The notes under the pieces are model-generated. The model was not told where the DNA came from. It made no database searches and saw only the letters and a list, made by a program, of their open reading frames with translations. Made by a program: the position numbers and the translations under genes. Positions 17,937-25,907 of a stretch of 64,000 nt of DNA are shown piece by piece. The stretch's first letter is position 1; every line of letters starts with the position of its first letter. Source of the stretch: Ralstonia thomasii (GTDB taxonomy: Bacteria; Pseudomonadota; Gammaproteobacteria; Burkholderiales; Burkholderiaceae); NCBI RefSeq assembly GCF_958405895.1, contig NZ_CATZAR010000001.1. One strand, written 5' to 3'.

Positions 17937-20627
17937 ATGGACGCCATCCGCAACGAAGCTCGCTCGACGCCGGCGCAATCCGACGCACCCGCTTTCACCG
18001 GCTTCGTGTGCGTGCGCGGCGCTCGCGAACACAATCTGAAAAACATCGACGTGCAGATTCCGCGTGATGCGCTAGTCGTCTTCACCGGCGTGTCGGGATC
18101 GGGAAAATCGTCGCTGGCATTTGGCACGTTGTACGCCGAAGCGCAGCGGCGCTATTTCGAATCGGTCGCGCCGTATGCCCGGCGCCTGATCGAACAGGTC
18201 GGCGTGCCCGAAGTGGACGCGATCGAAGGCCTGCCGCCCGCGGTCGCATTGCAGCAGCAGCGAGGCACGCCGAGCGCGCGCTCGTCGGTTGGCAGCGTGA
18301 CCACGCTGTCGAGTCTCGTGCGCATGCTCTATTCGCGCACTGGCGACTATCCGCCAAAGCAACCCATGCTGTTCGCCGAGGATTTCTCGCCAAACACGGT
18401 GCAAGGCGCCTGTCCGACTTGCCATGGACTCGGCCGCGTGTACGAGGTTACGGAAAAATCCATGGTGCCGGACGACTCGCTGACCATTCGCGAGCGCGCA
18501 ATCGCTGCATGGCCGCCGGCCTGGCACGGACAAAATCTGCGCGACATTCTGGTGACGCTCGGCTACGACGTCGATAAACCGTGGCGCGATTTGCCGAAGA
18601 AAGTCCGCGACTGGATTCTCTTCACCGACGAACAGCCGACCGTGCCCGTCTACGCCGGCCTCACGCCGAAAGAAACCCGCGCCGCGCTAAAGCGCAAGGA
18701 CGAACCGAGCTATCAAGGGACATTCTCCGGTGCGCGCCGCTATGTGCTGCACACGTTCGCGAACACGCAAAGCGCGCTGATGAAAAAACGCGTGTCGCAA
18801 TTCATGGTCGGCAGCGTCTGTCCGACCTGCCATGGCAAGCGGCTCAAGAAGGAAGCGCTGTCGGTGAAGTTCGCCGGGCTCGATATCGGCGATTTTGCTC
18901 AGTTGCCGCTCGCCAGACTTGCCGAGATGCTCGAACCGATCGCGCGCGGAAAATGGCCCGAGCCGGATGCCGCTCATTCGGTCAAAGACGCCGCCAGAGG
19001 CAGCGTGCTCAGCAGGAGCGCCATGCGCGATGCCGTCGAAAAGCGGGTCGCCGCAGGCGGTTCCGCGCACAAAGCCTCGCCCGACGTGAGGCGCACGCCC
19101 AACCTGTCCGAGGAGAAGCGCGTCGCTGCCCAGCGTATCGCAGCCGAACTTCTAGAGCGCCTGACGACGCTGGTCGATCTGGGCCTGGGCTATCTCGCGT
19201 TGGAGCGCAGCACGCCCACGCTGTCATCCGGCGAAACGCAGCGCCTGCGACTCGCCACGCAGTTATCGTCGCAGTTGTTCGGCGTCGTGTACGTGCTCGA
19301 TGAGCCATCAGCCGGTCTGCATCCCGCCGATAGCGAAGCACTCTTCAGCGCGCTGCAGGGATTGAAGGCGGCGGGCAATTCGCTGTTTGTCGTCGAACAC
19401 GATCTGCAGATGATGCGGCGCGCCGACTGGCTGGTCGACGTCGGCCCCGCAGCGGGTGAGGCCGGCGGCTATGTGGTCTATAGCGGGCCGCCCGCCGGAC
19501 TCGCGAAGGTGGAGGCGTCGCAAACGCGCCGGCATCTGTTCGCGCCGCCGGCGCCAGTCGAACGTATGCCGCGTAAACCTACCGGCTGGCTGCGGCTCGC
19601 CGGCATCACGCGCAACAATTTGCTCGGGCTCGATGCCGCGTTTCCGCTCGGCTGTCTGACTGCCGTCACAGGCGTGTCGGGCTCGGGCAAATCGAGCCTC
19701 GTGAGCCAGGCACTGCCCGAGCTGGTCGCTAGCCACCTTGGACGCGCCTTCGAAAACCCGGACAACGACGAGCAGGACCCGTTGTTCGCCGCCACCGCCG
19801 TGCCGACCGGAGGCCGCATCACAGAAGGGATGGACACCGTGCGGCGACTCGTGCGCGTCGATCAGAAACCGATCGGCCGCACGCCGCGTTCCAACCTTGC
19901 CACTTACACGGGCCTGTTCGACCATGTGCGCAAGCTGTTCGCCGACACGCCGCTCGCCCGCAAGCGCCGCTACAGCGCGGGCCGCTTTTCGTTCAACGTG
20001 GCGCAAGGCCGTTGCCCGACTTGTGAAGGCGAAGGCTTTGTCAGCGTCGAACTGCTATTTCTACCGAGCGTCTACGCGCCCTGCTCGACATGTCACGGCA
20101 CGCGCTACAACGCGCAGACGCTGGAAGTCACGTGGCGCGATAAAAACATCGCCGAGGTGCTCCGCCTGACCGTCGACGCCGCCTGCGACTTCTTCGCCGA
20201 CGAAGCCAGCGTGATGCGCGCGTTGAACGTGCTGCGCGACATCGGCCTGGGCTATCTGCGGCTCGGCCAGCCGGCCACCGAACTGTCCGGCGGCGAAGCC
20301 CAGCGCATCAAACTCGCCACCGAACTGCAACGCGCGCAGCGCTCCGACACGCTGTATATCCTCGACGAGCCGACCACCGGCCTGCATCCCGCCGACGTGG
20401 ACCGGCTCATGGTGCAACTCCAGGGACTCGTGGATGCCGGCAATACCGTCGTGGTGGTCGAACACGACATGCGGGTGGCCGCGCAGAGCGACTGGGTTAT
20501 CGACGTCGGCCCGGGCGCCGGCGACGCCGGCGGCAAGATCGTGGCGAGCGGCACACCAGTGGAGATCGTGCGCGCGAAGGAAAGCCGCACCGTCGAGTAT
20601 CTGCGGCAGTACCTCAACAACCACTGA
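17937..20627 (+). CDS. UvrA2-type excinuclease ATPase lacking the UvrB-binding domain
   Basis: 896 residues, shorter than UvrA (about 940). Two ABC cassettes are visible: Walker A GVSGSGKSSL (51-60) and a second identical one in the C-terminal half; signatures LSSGETQRLRLATQL and LSGGEAQRIKLATEL; Walker B VYVLDEPSAGLHP and LYILDEPTTGLHP. Four CxxC zinc pairs are present. The first pair (CPTC) lies at 159-162 rather than near 250, and the sequence between Walker A and it lacks the roughly 90-residue UvrB-binding insertion, so this is the UvrA2 class. UvrA2 proteins bind DNA and are linked to resistance to DNA-damaging drugs, but cannot load UvrB normally. The gene is apparently supplementary to a chromosomal uvrA located elsewhere. 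It is bracketed by transposon relics. Confidence 0.85.
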   Translation: MDAIRNEARSTPAQSDAPAFTGFVCVRGAREHNLKNIDVQIPRDALVVFTGVSGSGKSSLAFGTLYAEAQRRYFESVAPYARRLIEQVGVPEVDAIEGLPPAVALQQQRGTPSARSSVGSVTTLSSLVRMLYSRTGDYPPKQPMLFAEDFSPNTVQGACPTCHGLGRVYEVTEKSMVPDDSLTIRERAIAAWPPAWHGQNLRDILVTLGYDVDKPWRDLPKKVRDWILFTDEQPTVPVYAGLTPKETRAALKRKDEPSYQGTFSGARRYVLHTFANTQSALMKKRVSQFMVGSVCPTCHGKRLKKEALSVKFAGLDIGDFAQLPLARLAEMLEPIARGKWPEPDAAHSVKDAARGSVLSRSAMRDAVEKRVAAGGSAHKASPDVRRTPNLSEEKRVAAQRIAAELLERLTTLVDLGLGYLALERSTPTLSSGETQRLRLATQLSSQLFGVVYVLDEPSAGLHPADSEALFSALQGLKAAGNSLFVVEHDLQMMRRADWLVDVGPAAGEAGGYVVYSGPPAGLAKVEASQTRRHLFAPPAPVERMPRKPTGWLRLAGITRNNLLGLDAAFPLGCLTAVTGVSGSGKSSLVSQALPELVASHLGRAFENPDNDEQDPLFAATAVPTGGRITEGMDTVRRLVRVDQKPIGRTPRSNLATYTGLFDHVRKLFADTPLARKRRYSAGRFSFNVAQGRCPTCEGEGFVSVELLFLPSVYAPCSTCHGTRYNAQTLEVTWRDKNIAEVLRLTVDAACDFFADEASVMRALNVLRDIGLGYLRLGQPATELSGGEAQRIKLATELQRAQRSDTLYILDEPTTGLHPADVDRLMVQLQGLVDAGNTVVVVEHDMRVAAQSDWVIDVGPGAGDAGGKIVASGTPVEIVRAKESRTVEYLRQYLNNH

Positions 20628-20662
20628 AGATTGGTGCGCTAGCATTACTTGTTAGGCCCAAA

Positions 20663-21823
20663 ATGCAGAACACAAAATATTTCGAACTCAATCGCCGTGC
20701 CACCTGGCTCGAGTTGTTCTTCGACCTGATTTTTGTGGTGGCGATCGGTGACGTAACGAATATCCTGAACCACACGCACGAGGGTCATCTTGACCCACCC
20801 CAGTTCTGGCAATACGTCCTCGCTTTCATACCCTTGTGGTGGATTTGGGTCAGCCACACGATGTATGCCAACCGGTTCGACGCGGATGACCGGAAGCATC
20901 GGCTCGCAACCCTGTTCATCATGTTCCTGATGATTATCATCTCAGGCTTGATCGACCAACGATTCCTGGCCAGCTTTGAGGCCATCATCGTCTGCTACGC
21001 TTGTTCGAAATACATCATCGCCATGATGTATTTCGTATCGAAGCAACGGCATAAGGAAAGCGTGCATCTCACAACGGCAGTTGGGTGGGTGACCCTCGCT
21101 GGCGCCACCATCAGCCTCGCTTCGATCCTGTTCCCGGCGCCACAGCGATATGTCGTGTTTTACCTTGGAATACTGTTCGATCTGGTTGCGTTCCTCTTTT
21201 TTTTGCCCCGTCATCTCCAGGGTATCCCAGTGCATACCGAACACCTGATCGAGCGTGTGGGCCTGCTCACGCTCATCTTACTGGGAGAGTCCGTTATCAG
21301 CCTGTCGGCGGGACTGGCCAATATTAGCTGGACTGTGGTGAGGCTGATGACCGCCGCCACCGGCTTCGTGACGATATCCAGCATCTGGTGGGTCTACTTT
21401 GACAGTTTTCACCTGTTGTCCAGACAGAAGCTCGCGACCGGTCATTCGGTCGCGTATTCGCATCTTTTTGTTTTCATCGGCCTGTCGATCCTGGCGAGCC
21501 TGATCCGGCATGCGATCCTGGACGACATGCAGGTATCCGATTTCCGGATACTGTTGGTCATCGGCACGGTCTGCTTTTTCATTGGCAAGCAGTACGCCTA
21601 TTTCATGGAGCGTCCTGAGTTGCGGCGCCAGTTGGTCGTCAACACCCTGGTCGTGTTTGTGTTGACCGGGCTTGCCCTGCTATTGCCCAGAACCAGTTAC
21701 ATCCTGCTTGGCCTGACCGCTACGGTGATTTGTTATGCTTTCCTCAGTCTCAAATACCTGACCGTCCCCCGTGGGCGTCAGGATCATCCACGCAACAGCG
21801 CTATCACGGGAGACCAGCCATGA
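20663..21823 (+). CDS. ltrA: Low temperature requirement protein A (LtrA family) membrane protein
   Basis: 386 residues with about ten hydrophobic segments. The N-terminal signature RRATWLELFFDLIFVVAIGD is typical of the LtrA family, as is the central GLLTLILLGESVISL-type segment. Named after a Listeria gene needed for growth in the cold; the biochemical activity is unknown. It starts 35 bp after the UvrA2-like gene on the same strand, so they may be co-transcribed. The stop overlaps a downstream small ATG (ATGA at 21820-21823). Confidence 0.8.
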   Translation: MQNTKYFELNRRATWLELFFDLIFVVAIGDVTNILNHTHEGHLDPPQFWQYVLAFIPLWWIWVSHTMYANRFDADDRKHRLATLFIMFLMIIISGLIDQRFLASFEAIIVCYACSKYIIAMMYFVSKQRHKESVHLTTAVGWVTLAGATISLASILFPAPQRYVVFYLGILFDLVAFLFFLPRHLQGIPVHTEHLIERVGLLTLILLGESVISLSAGLANISWTVVRLMTAATGFVTISSIWWVYFDSFHLLSRQKLATGHSVAYSHLFVFIGLSILASLIRHAILDDMQVSDFRILLVIGTVCFFIGKQYAYFMERPELRRQLVVNTLVVFVLTGLALLLPRTSYILLGLTATVICYAFLSLKYLTVPRGRQDHPRNSAITGDQP

Positions 21824-22176
21824 GCGACACAGCAAGTTCGGGTGCGATGCGGATGGCGTCCCAAGTTATCTGTGTCGAAGTAAAACGAGTCGAAACGGCC
21901 GGACTTCTGGCGGTTGTCGACGGCGAATATAGGCGCGAGCCCCTGCATCCTGCTACCGGCGTTGTACGTTGGATCAACCTGCTGTCTAATAGACAACGTC
22001 GCTGTCTATTAGAGAACGCCGAAGTAGGCCGTTCGGCACATTCCTACGACCGAAGCTTAATTCATTGGAAGGTCGGAGGCAGTTCCATTAGGGCCAAAGA
22101 TTTCAGCCCTGCCCGTGGCTCTATGCCCTACCGCCTGAGCCGAGCAGCAGCATGCGTCGTCATGATCAGTAGGTAG
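21820..22176 (+). CDS. Possible small protein overlapping the ltrA stop
   Basis: 118-codon frame whose ATG overlaps the ltrA stop in an ATGA, the arrangement of a coupled gene. The first 45 residues (MASQVICVEVKRVETAGLL) look protein-like. The second half runs through two 13-bp palindromes at 21983-22015 and is Arg/Ser-rich, as expected of non-coding sequence read by chance. It could be a real small protein truncated by the neighbouring element, or not a gene. No family recognised. Confidence 0.3.
   Translation: MSDTASSGAMRMASQVICVEVKRVETAGLLAVVDGEYRREPLHPATGVVRWINLLSNRQRRCLLENAEVGRSAHSYDRSLIHWKVGGSSIRAKDFSPARGSMPYRLSRAAACVVMISR
21983..22015. repeat. Tandem 13-bp palindromes TGTCTAWTAGASA
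   Basis: TGTCTAATAGACA (21983-21995, perfect inverted repeat about its central A) and TGTCTATTAGAGA (22003-22015, one arm change), with starts exactly 20 bp apart, about two helical turns. The geometry fits an operator for a dimeric repressor binding side by side, or paired recombinase or transposase sites near the element end about 250 bp downstream. No regulator gene is adjacent. Confidence 0.5.
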
Positions 22177-22267
22177 ACGGTCCAATGACGAACTCGCGAC
22201 TCGGGACGCTCTGCTACAACGTCCCAAGACCCGCATTGCGCGGGCCTCAACGGGAAGAAACCCGTTT

Positions 22268-22393
22268 GGACAGGTTATGCCTTATTCCGTCCCGTTGGGC
22301 CAAGTTGTGCTTTATGGCCTAGCGCCAAGCCAGACTAAGCCCCTGTGCAGCCGGCCACGTTATGCTTTATTCGTCGGCCACGTTATGCTTTAT
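22268..22393. repeat. Array 2 of transposon-end-like repeats (core TTATGCTTTAT)
   Basis: Four copies of the same 18-bp element as at 14.9 kb: 22268-22285 (GGACAGGTTATGCCTTAT), 22298-22315 (GGCCAAGTTGTGCTTTAT), 22353-22370 and 22376-22393 (both GGCCACGTTATGCTTTAT, starts 23 bp apart). Starts of the first two units are 30 bp apart, as in array 1. The array has the same orientation and the same position relative to the following terminator and TniQ-like remnant as array 1. Likely binding sites of a TnsB-type transposase at a dead element end (inference). Confidence 0.65.
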
Positions 22394-22447
22394 CGGCACG
22401 GCGCACCTTAACGGGCGGGTCTTCAAACGGTCGCAAAACCGATGGGC

Positions 22448-22481
22448 AAAAAAAATCCGACGTTTGCGCGTCGGCTTTTTT
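22448..22481. terminator. Bidirectional terminator next to TniQ relic 2
   Basis: A-run, stem CCGACG (22457-22462) paired with CGTCGG (22469-22474), then a T-run (22476-22481). It stands between repeat array 2 and the stop of the minus-strand TniQ-like remnant, the same position as the terminator at 15.2 kb, though the stem sequences differ. Confidence 0.7.
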
Positions 22482-22506
22482 CATTGCGGTTACGCCTCGG
22501 CGACCT

Positions 22507-22930
22507 TCAGTCCGCCTCCATACGATCCCGCGCTTCCTGCAGCAAGGTGATAACCCCTCTAACGCTGCCAAGCGCCTCTTGCGGACACGCTTTCTTATTT
22601 CGCGAAAATTGATCGCTCCCCTTCGCTGAGGATTTCCTGGCATGCGGCATCAATCGCATCTCGGGCTTTTTCCACTCTCTGATCGCCCCGGCGTCGCATA
22701 TGCTGCCGCCAGCGCTCCAGTTGACCACGAATATCGTCCCAGACCAAGGTTCGACGCGGGGCGCGCTGCGCTGTGCGATGAGACAGCATGGTCACTTGTT
22801 TGCAAGTGTCGGCCGGTGGGGACCAGTTCTTCAGAGCGGCGTCAGTACTTTGGCAAGTACTCGTCCGGCGTGCCCAGCGATCTGAGGAAGCGCTGGCAAT
22901 GTAGGCATGCCGCGATGCTTGAGCCAGTGA
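22507..22930 (-). pseudogene. TniQ/TnsD-like transposition protein, 3' remnant 2
   Basis: The C-terminal tail LGSVRGVITLLQEARDRMEAD (22507 onward) matches remnant 1 closely. Upstream segments lie in other frames: QVTMLSHRTAQRAP...LVWDDIRGQLERWRQHMRRRG, and further up HWLKHRGMPTLPALPQIAGH and an ALKNWSPP stretch. Relative to remnant 1 the HTH-containing stretch after DDIRGQLE is missing about 35 codons, and at least two frameshifts are needed, so this copy is clearly dead. The HWLKHRG-x-PTLPAL and WSP patterns are typical of TniQ proteins. Confidence 0.6.
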
Positions 22931-22969
22931 TGTACCGTAACGTAGATGAACGACGTCAATATATATGTG

Positions 22970-22988
22970 CCCCCCCTCGAGAGGGGGG
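22970..22988. repeat. GC inverted repeat
   Basis: CCCCCCT (22971-22977) and AGGGGGG (22982-22988) around a CGAG loop, preceded by ATATATATG. It could be a hairpin terminator or a regulator site; no T-run follows. It lies just upstream of the TniQ-like remnant's surviving region and about 150 bp before the diguanylate cyclase gene. Confidence 0.35.
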
Positions 22989-23143
22989 ACGCCCTACATC
23001 CACCAACGTCGGTAATCAACGGTTCGATTTGGTTTGCGCGGTCGCGCAACCCCACCAATTAACTACGTTGGCAGATGAACCGAAGCGCCTGCGCATCAAC
23101 TACACTCGGCCAAAACAAGAAAGGTTGTGGTTTGCGAATTCAT

Positions 23144-24193
23144 ATGAGATGGGCAGATTTACTTGGCGTAAGCGGAGCCCGGCGTTTGAGCACCGTTGAA
23201 AGGCTGCCGGAGTATGAGCAAGCGCTGTTGCGGGTCTATCTAGGCCCGTTCCCCTTCCTGGCCTATACAGTCGTTGCACTCATCCAACCAACGCCTGAGG
23301 CATACCGAACGCTATTGGTATGTCTTTTTTATGCCGTATTCAGCGTCGGTACGTATTTGGCTGTCAACACAGTGTCCGCCCCATCGCGCACGCGCTTAGT
23401 GACGACCACCGTCATGGACCAGGCGTCGGTGGTGATGATTCTTGCCGCAGGAGGCCGGATTGCATTGCCCATGCTTTGGGCCTTTTTCTGGTTTTTGGTA
23501 GGCGCAGGGTGTCGCCATGGCAAGCGCATGTTGGCACTCTCCTGTACTGTCGCGCTTGCTGGCATTGTCACGCTCATGCGATGGGCACCGTGGTGGCAAG
23601 AGAATTTTTCCGCCGCGCTGGGCATCGCCTTCGGGGTTACCGCAACCTCGATCTACTTGTCAGTGCTGGTCAACAGGCTCGAGAAGCGAGCCGCTACCGA
23701 CCCTTTGACGGGTCTGAGCAATCGCAAGAGCCTTGAGAAGGCCGTCGCACGCGTCCTTTCTGCTCAAGACGGGGAAGCGTACCGAACGGCTCTGTTGCTC
23801 ATTGATTTGGACGGGTTCAAACAAGTCAACGATGCATATGGGCACGGAGTAGGAGACTTGCTGCTGCAACGCTTTGCCCATGCCTTGCAAGCTCGGATGC
23901 GCCGGGGCGATACGCTCTCCCGCTTGGGAGGCGACGAGTTTGTGATTCTGGCGCGCGACCTTTATACCAAGACAGACGCGCAAGCCATTGCAGATGAAGT
24001 CCAATCGGTACTGAATGCGATTCAAACCGTTGATGGGCATCCGGTTTCTGTGTCGGCCAGCATCGGCGTCTACCTGTTTTCAGCCGACACGCGAGACGCC
24101 CCACTCGACATCCCCGCCATCATGCGTCGCGCAGATAGTGCGATGTATCGCGCGAAGACCTCTGGCAAGAACCGGACTGTGTTCATCGACTAG
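23144..24193 (+). CDS. Membrane diguanylate cyclase (GGDEF)
   Basis: 349 residues from ATG 23144 (an earlier ATG at 23075 is in frame; neither has a good ribosome site). Five or six hydrophobic segments span about 20-190, followed by a GGDEF domain: DPLTGLSNRKSLE, LLLIDLDGFKQVND, then SRLGGDEFVILAR. The active-site GGDEF is intact and an RRGD I-site sits five residues before it, so the enzyme should make c-di-GMP and be product-inhibited. The N-terminal part resembles membrane sensor regions of MHYT-free cyclases but no known sensory domain is recognised. Monocistronic, at the outer edge of the accessory island. Confidence 0.88.
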   Translation: MRWADLLGVSGARRLSTVERLPEYEQALLRVYLGPFPFLAYTVVALIQPTPEAYRTLLVCLFYAVFSVGTYLAVNTVSAPSRTRLVTTTVMDQASVVMILAAGGRIALPMLWAFFWFLVGAGCRHGKRMLALSCTVALAGIVTLMRWAPWWQENFSAALGIAFGVTATSIYLSVLVNRLEKRAATDPLTGLSNRKSLEKAVARVLSAQDGEAYRTALLLIDLDGFKQVNDAYGHGVGDLLLQRFAHALQARMRRGDTLSRLGGDEFVILARDLYTKTDAQAIADEVQSVLNAIQTVDGHPVSVSASIGVYLFSADTRDAPLDIPAIMRRADSAMYRAKTSGKNRTVFID

Positions 24194-24479
24194 CGTTTCC
24201 TCTGTGATGGCGGGTGAGCTGACAACTCGCTCGCCTCCAACTGCGATTCCGCTGCCGTTGCCAGATTTTTATCCCGCGCCCGTCCGCCAGGCGTTGCATA
24301 CCCGCACCTAATCTCGAAGCAGTCTTGACGACGTGTGCACCACACGCCGCATCCAGACCGTTTGAATAAGAGCCACGACTCTACTTCGCGATCCTGTCAC
24401 ATGATGGTCCGAGCACCACTGCTACTGTCCGCGCGTTCTAGGGATGCCCTCAGGGCGATAAATAAGCAGGAGAAGTAGC

Positions 24480-25904
24480 GTGACTCAGAAGATTTCAACG
24501 GTGCGTTTCCAGACGCGCCGCCGATTGCTTGGTGCGGCGGCCGCAACGCTCGCCGGTGCCGGCTTGTCTGCATGTGGCGGAGGCGGCGATGGCAGCCTCT
24601 CGGGGGATTCAGGTGGCGCCTCATCTACGGGCAGCGCGCCCGTGCCAACCCAGTTGGTGCCACCGGTCTTGCCCGGTCCTGCGCAGTCGGGTATCGACCA
24701 CGTCGTGCTGGTGGTGATGGAAAACCGATCGTTCGACCACTATCTGGGCTGGCTGCCAGGCGCCCACGGAAAGCAGGCTGGACTCCAGTTCATCGACGCC
24801 TTTGGCAATCCGCAGAATTCGTTCCGCCTCGCGACTGATCCCAAGTATGGTTTCCAGGGCTGCGGCTTTGCCGATCCGGATCACAGCTACGAGGGAGCGC
24901 GCACCCAGCTCAATGGCGGGAAGATGGACGGATGGTTGCTCACGGCCGACACAAACAAGACGCCTGGCGACCTGTTTCCAATCGGCTACTACCAGGCCGA
25001 GGATTTGTCTTTCTTCGGATCCGCCGCTCGCGATTGGACGGTATGCGACAGCTACCACTGCGGCATTCTGGCGGAGACGTATCCGAACCGGTTTTACTTG
25101 ATGTGTGGCGAGACTGACCGGTTACACAACTCCAATGCAACCTGTTCGCTCCCGACGATCTTCGATCGCTTTGCCGAAAAGGGCGTGTCGGCCAACTATT
25201 ACTTCAGCGACGTGCCGTTCACGGCGCTGTTTGGCGCCAAGTATCTCAATACCTCCAAACCGTTCGCAACGTTTTTGACGGACGCCGCAGCCGGCACCCT
25301 ACCTGCATTCTCATACGTCGATCCGCGCTTTACCGGGGAGAACCCGCAAGGCGTATCGGCCGATGATCACCCGAACTCGGATATCCGCAACGGACAGGTC
25401 TTTCTCAATCAAATCTATGATGCCGTGCGTAATGGTCCAGGTTGGCAAAAAACGCTGCTGATCATCACCTACGACGAGTGGGGCGGCTTCTTCGACCACG
25501 TGCCGCCGTTCAAGCGCCCGGTGTCTGCCGCAGAGACACAGTTGGGCAACGACGGCTACCTCGGCTTCCGTGTGCCGATGGTGCTGATCGGGCCCCGGGT
25601 CAAGCGTGGGCACGTCAGTCATTGGCCGCTCGACCCGAGTTCAATCCATCAGTTGCTAACCTGGCGCTTCGGGCTGAACGCCCTCGGCGCGCGTGGCGGG
25701 CTGCCGGACACCAATTCGATCGCCTACGCGCTCGACTTCGTCGCTCAGCCAAACCTGTCTGCGCCGGCTTACTCGGTCCCGCAAGGTCCGTTCGGGGGCG
25801 TGTGCTCCGGCTCCATCACCGGCAGCGTCCCCGGCATCAGCGGCGTTCCTGGCATCAGCTCCCTTCGCACGATCGCCACCTCGTTGGGCTTTCCTCTTCC
25901 TTGA
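24480..25904 (+). CDS. Secreted phosphoesterase / phospholipase C-like lipoprotein
   Basis: 474 residues from GTG at 24480 with CAGGAGA upstream. The N terminus has twin arginines (RRRLLGAAAATLAGAG) and a lipobox-like LSAC, so export by Tat and lipidation are likely. The phosphoesterase family (PF04185) core is seen: VVMENRSFDHYLGWLPG, then PNRFYLMCGE, FSYVDPRF, ADDHPNSDIRNGQ, ITYDEWGGFFDHVPP and GFRVPMVLIGPRVK. These residues bind the catalytic metals in bacterial phospholipase C/AcpA enzymes. The substrate (phosphatidylcholine or other phosphoesters) cannot be told. It is followed after 3 bp by a second member of the same clan, so the pair forms an operon. Confidence 0.85.
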   Translation: MTQKISTVRFQTRRRLLGAAAATLAGAGLSACGGGGDGSLSGDSGGASSTGSAPVPTQLVPPVLPGPAQSGIDHVVLVVMENRSFDHYLGWLPGAHGKQAGLQFIDAFGNPQNSFRLATDPKYGFQGCGFADPDHSYEGARTQLNGGKMDGWLLTADTNKTPGDLFPIGYYQAEDLSFFGSAARDWTVCDSYHCGILAETYPNRFYLMCGETDRLHNSNATCSLPTIFDRFAEKGVSANYYFSDVPFTALFGAKYLNTSKPFATFLTDAAAGTLPAFSYVDPRFTGENPQGVSADDHPNSDIRNGQVFLNQIYDAVRNGPGWQKTLLIITYDEWGGFFDHVPPFKRPVSAAETQLGNDGYLGFRVPMVLIGPRVKRGHVSHWPLDPSSIHQLLTWRFGLNALGARGGLPDTNSIAYALDFVAQPNLSAPAYSVPQGPFGGVCSGSITGSVPGISGVPGISSLRTIATSLGFPLP

Positions 25905-25907
25905 ATC

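Noticed and set aside
22968..22990. GC hairpin as a rho-independent terminator
   Set aside because: No T-run on either strand; kept only as an inverted repeat.
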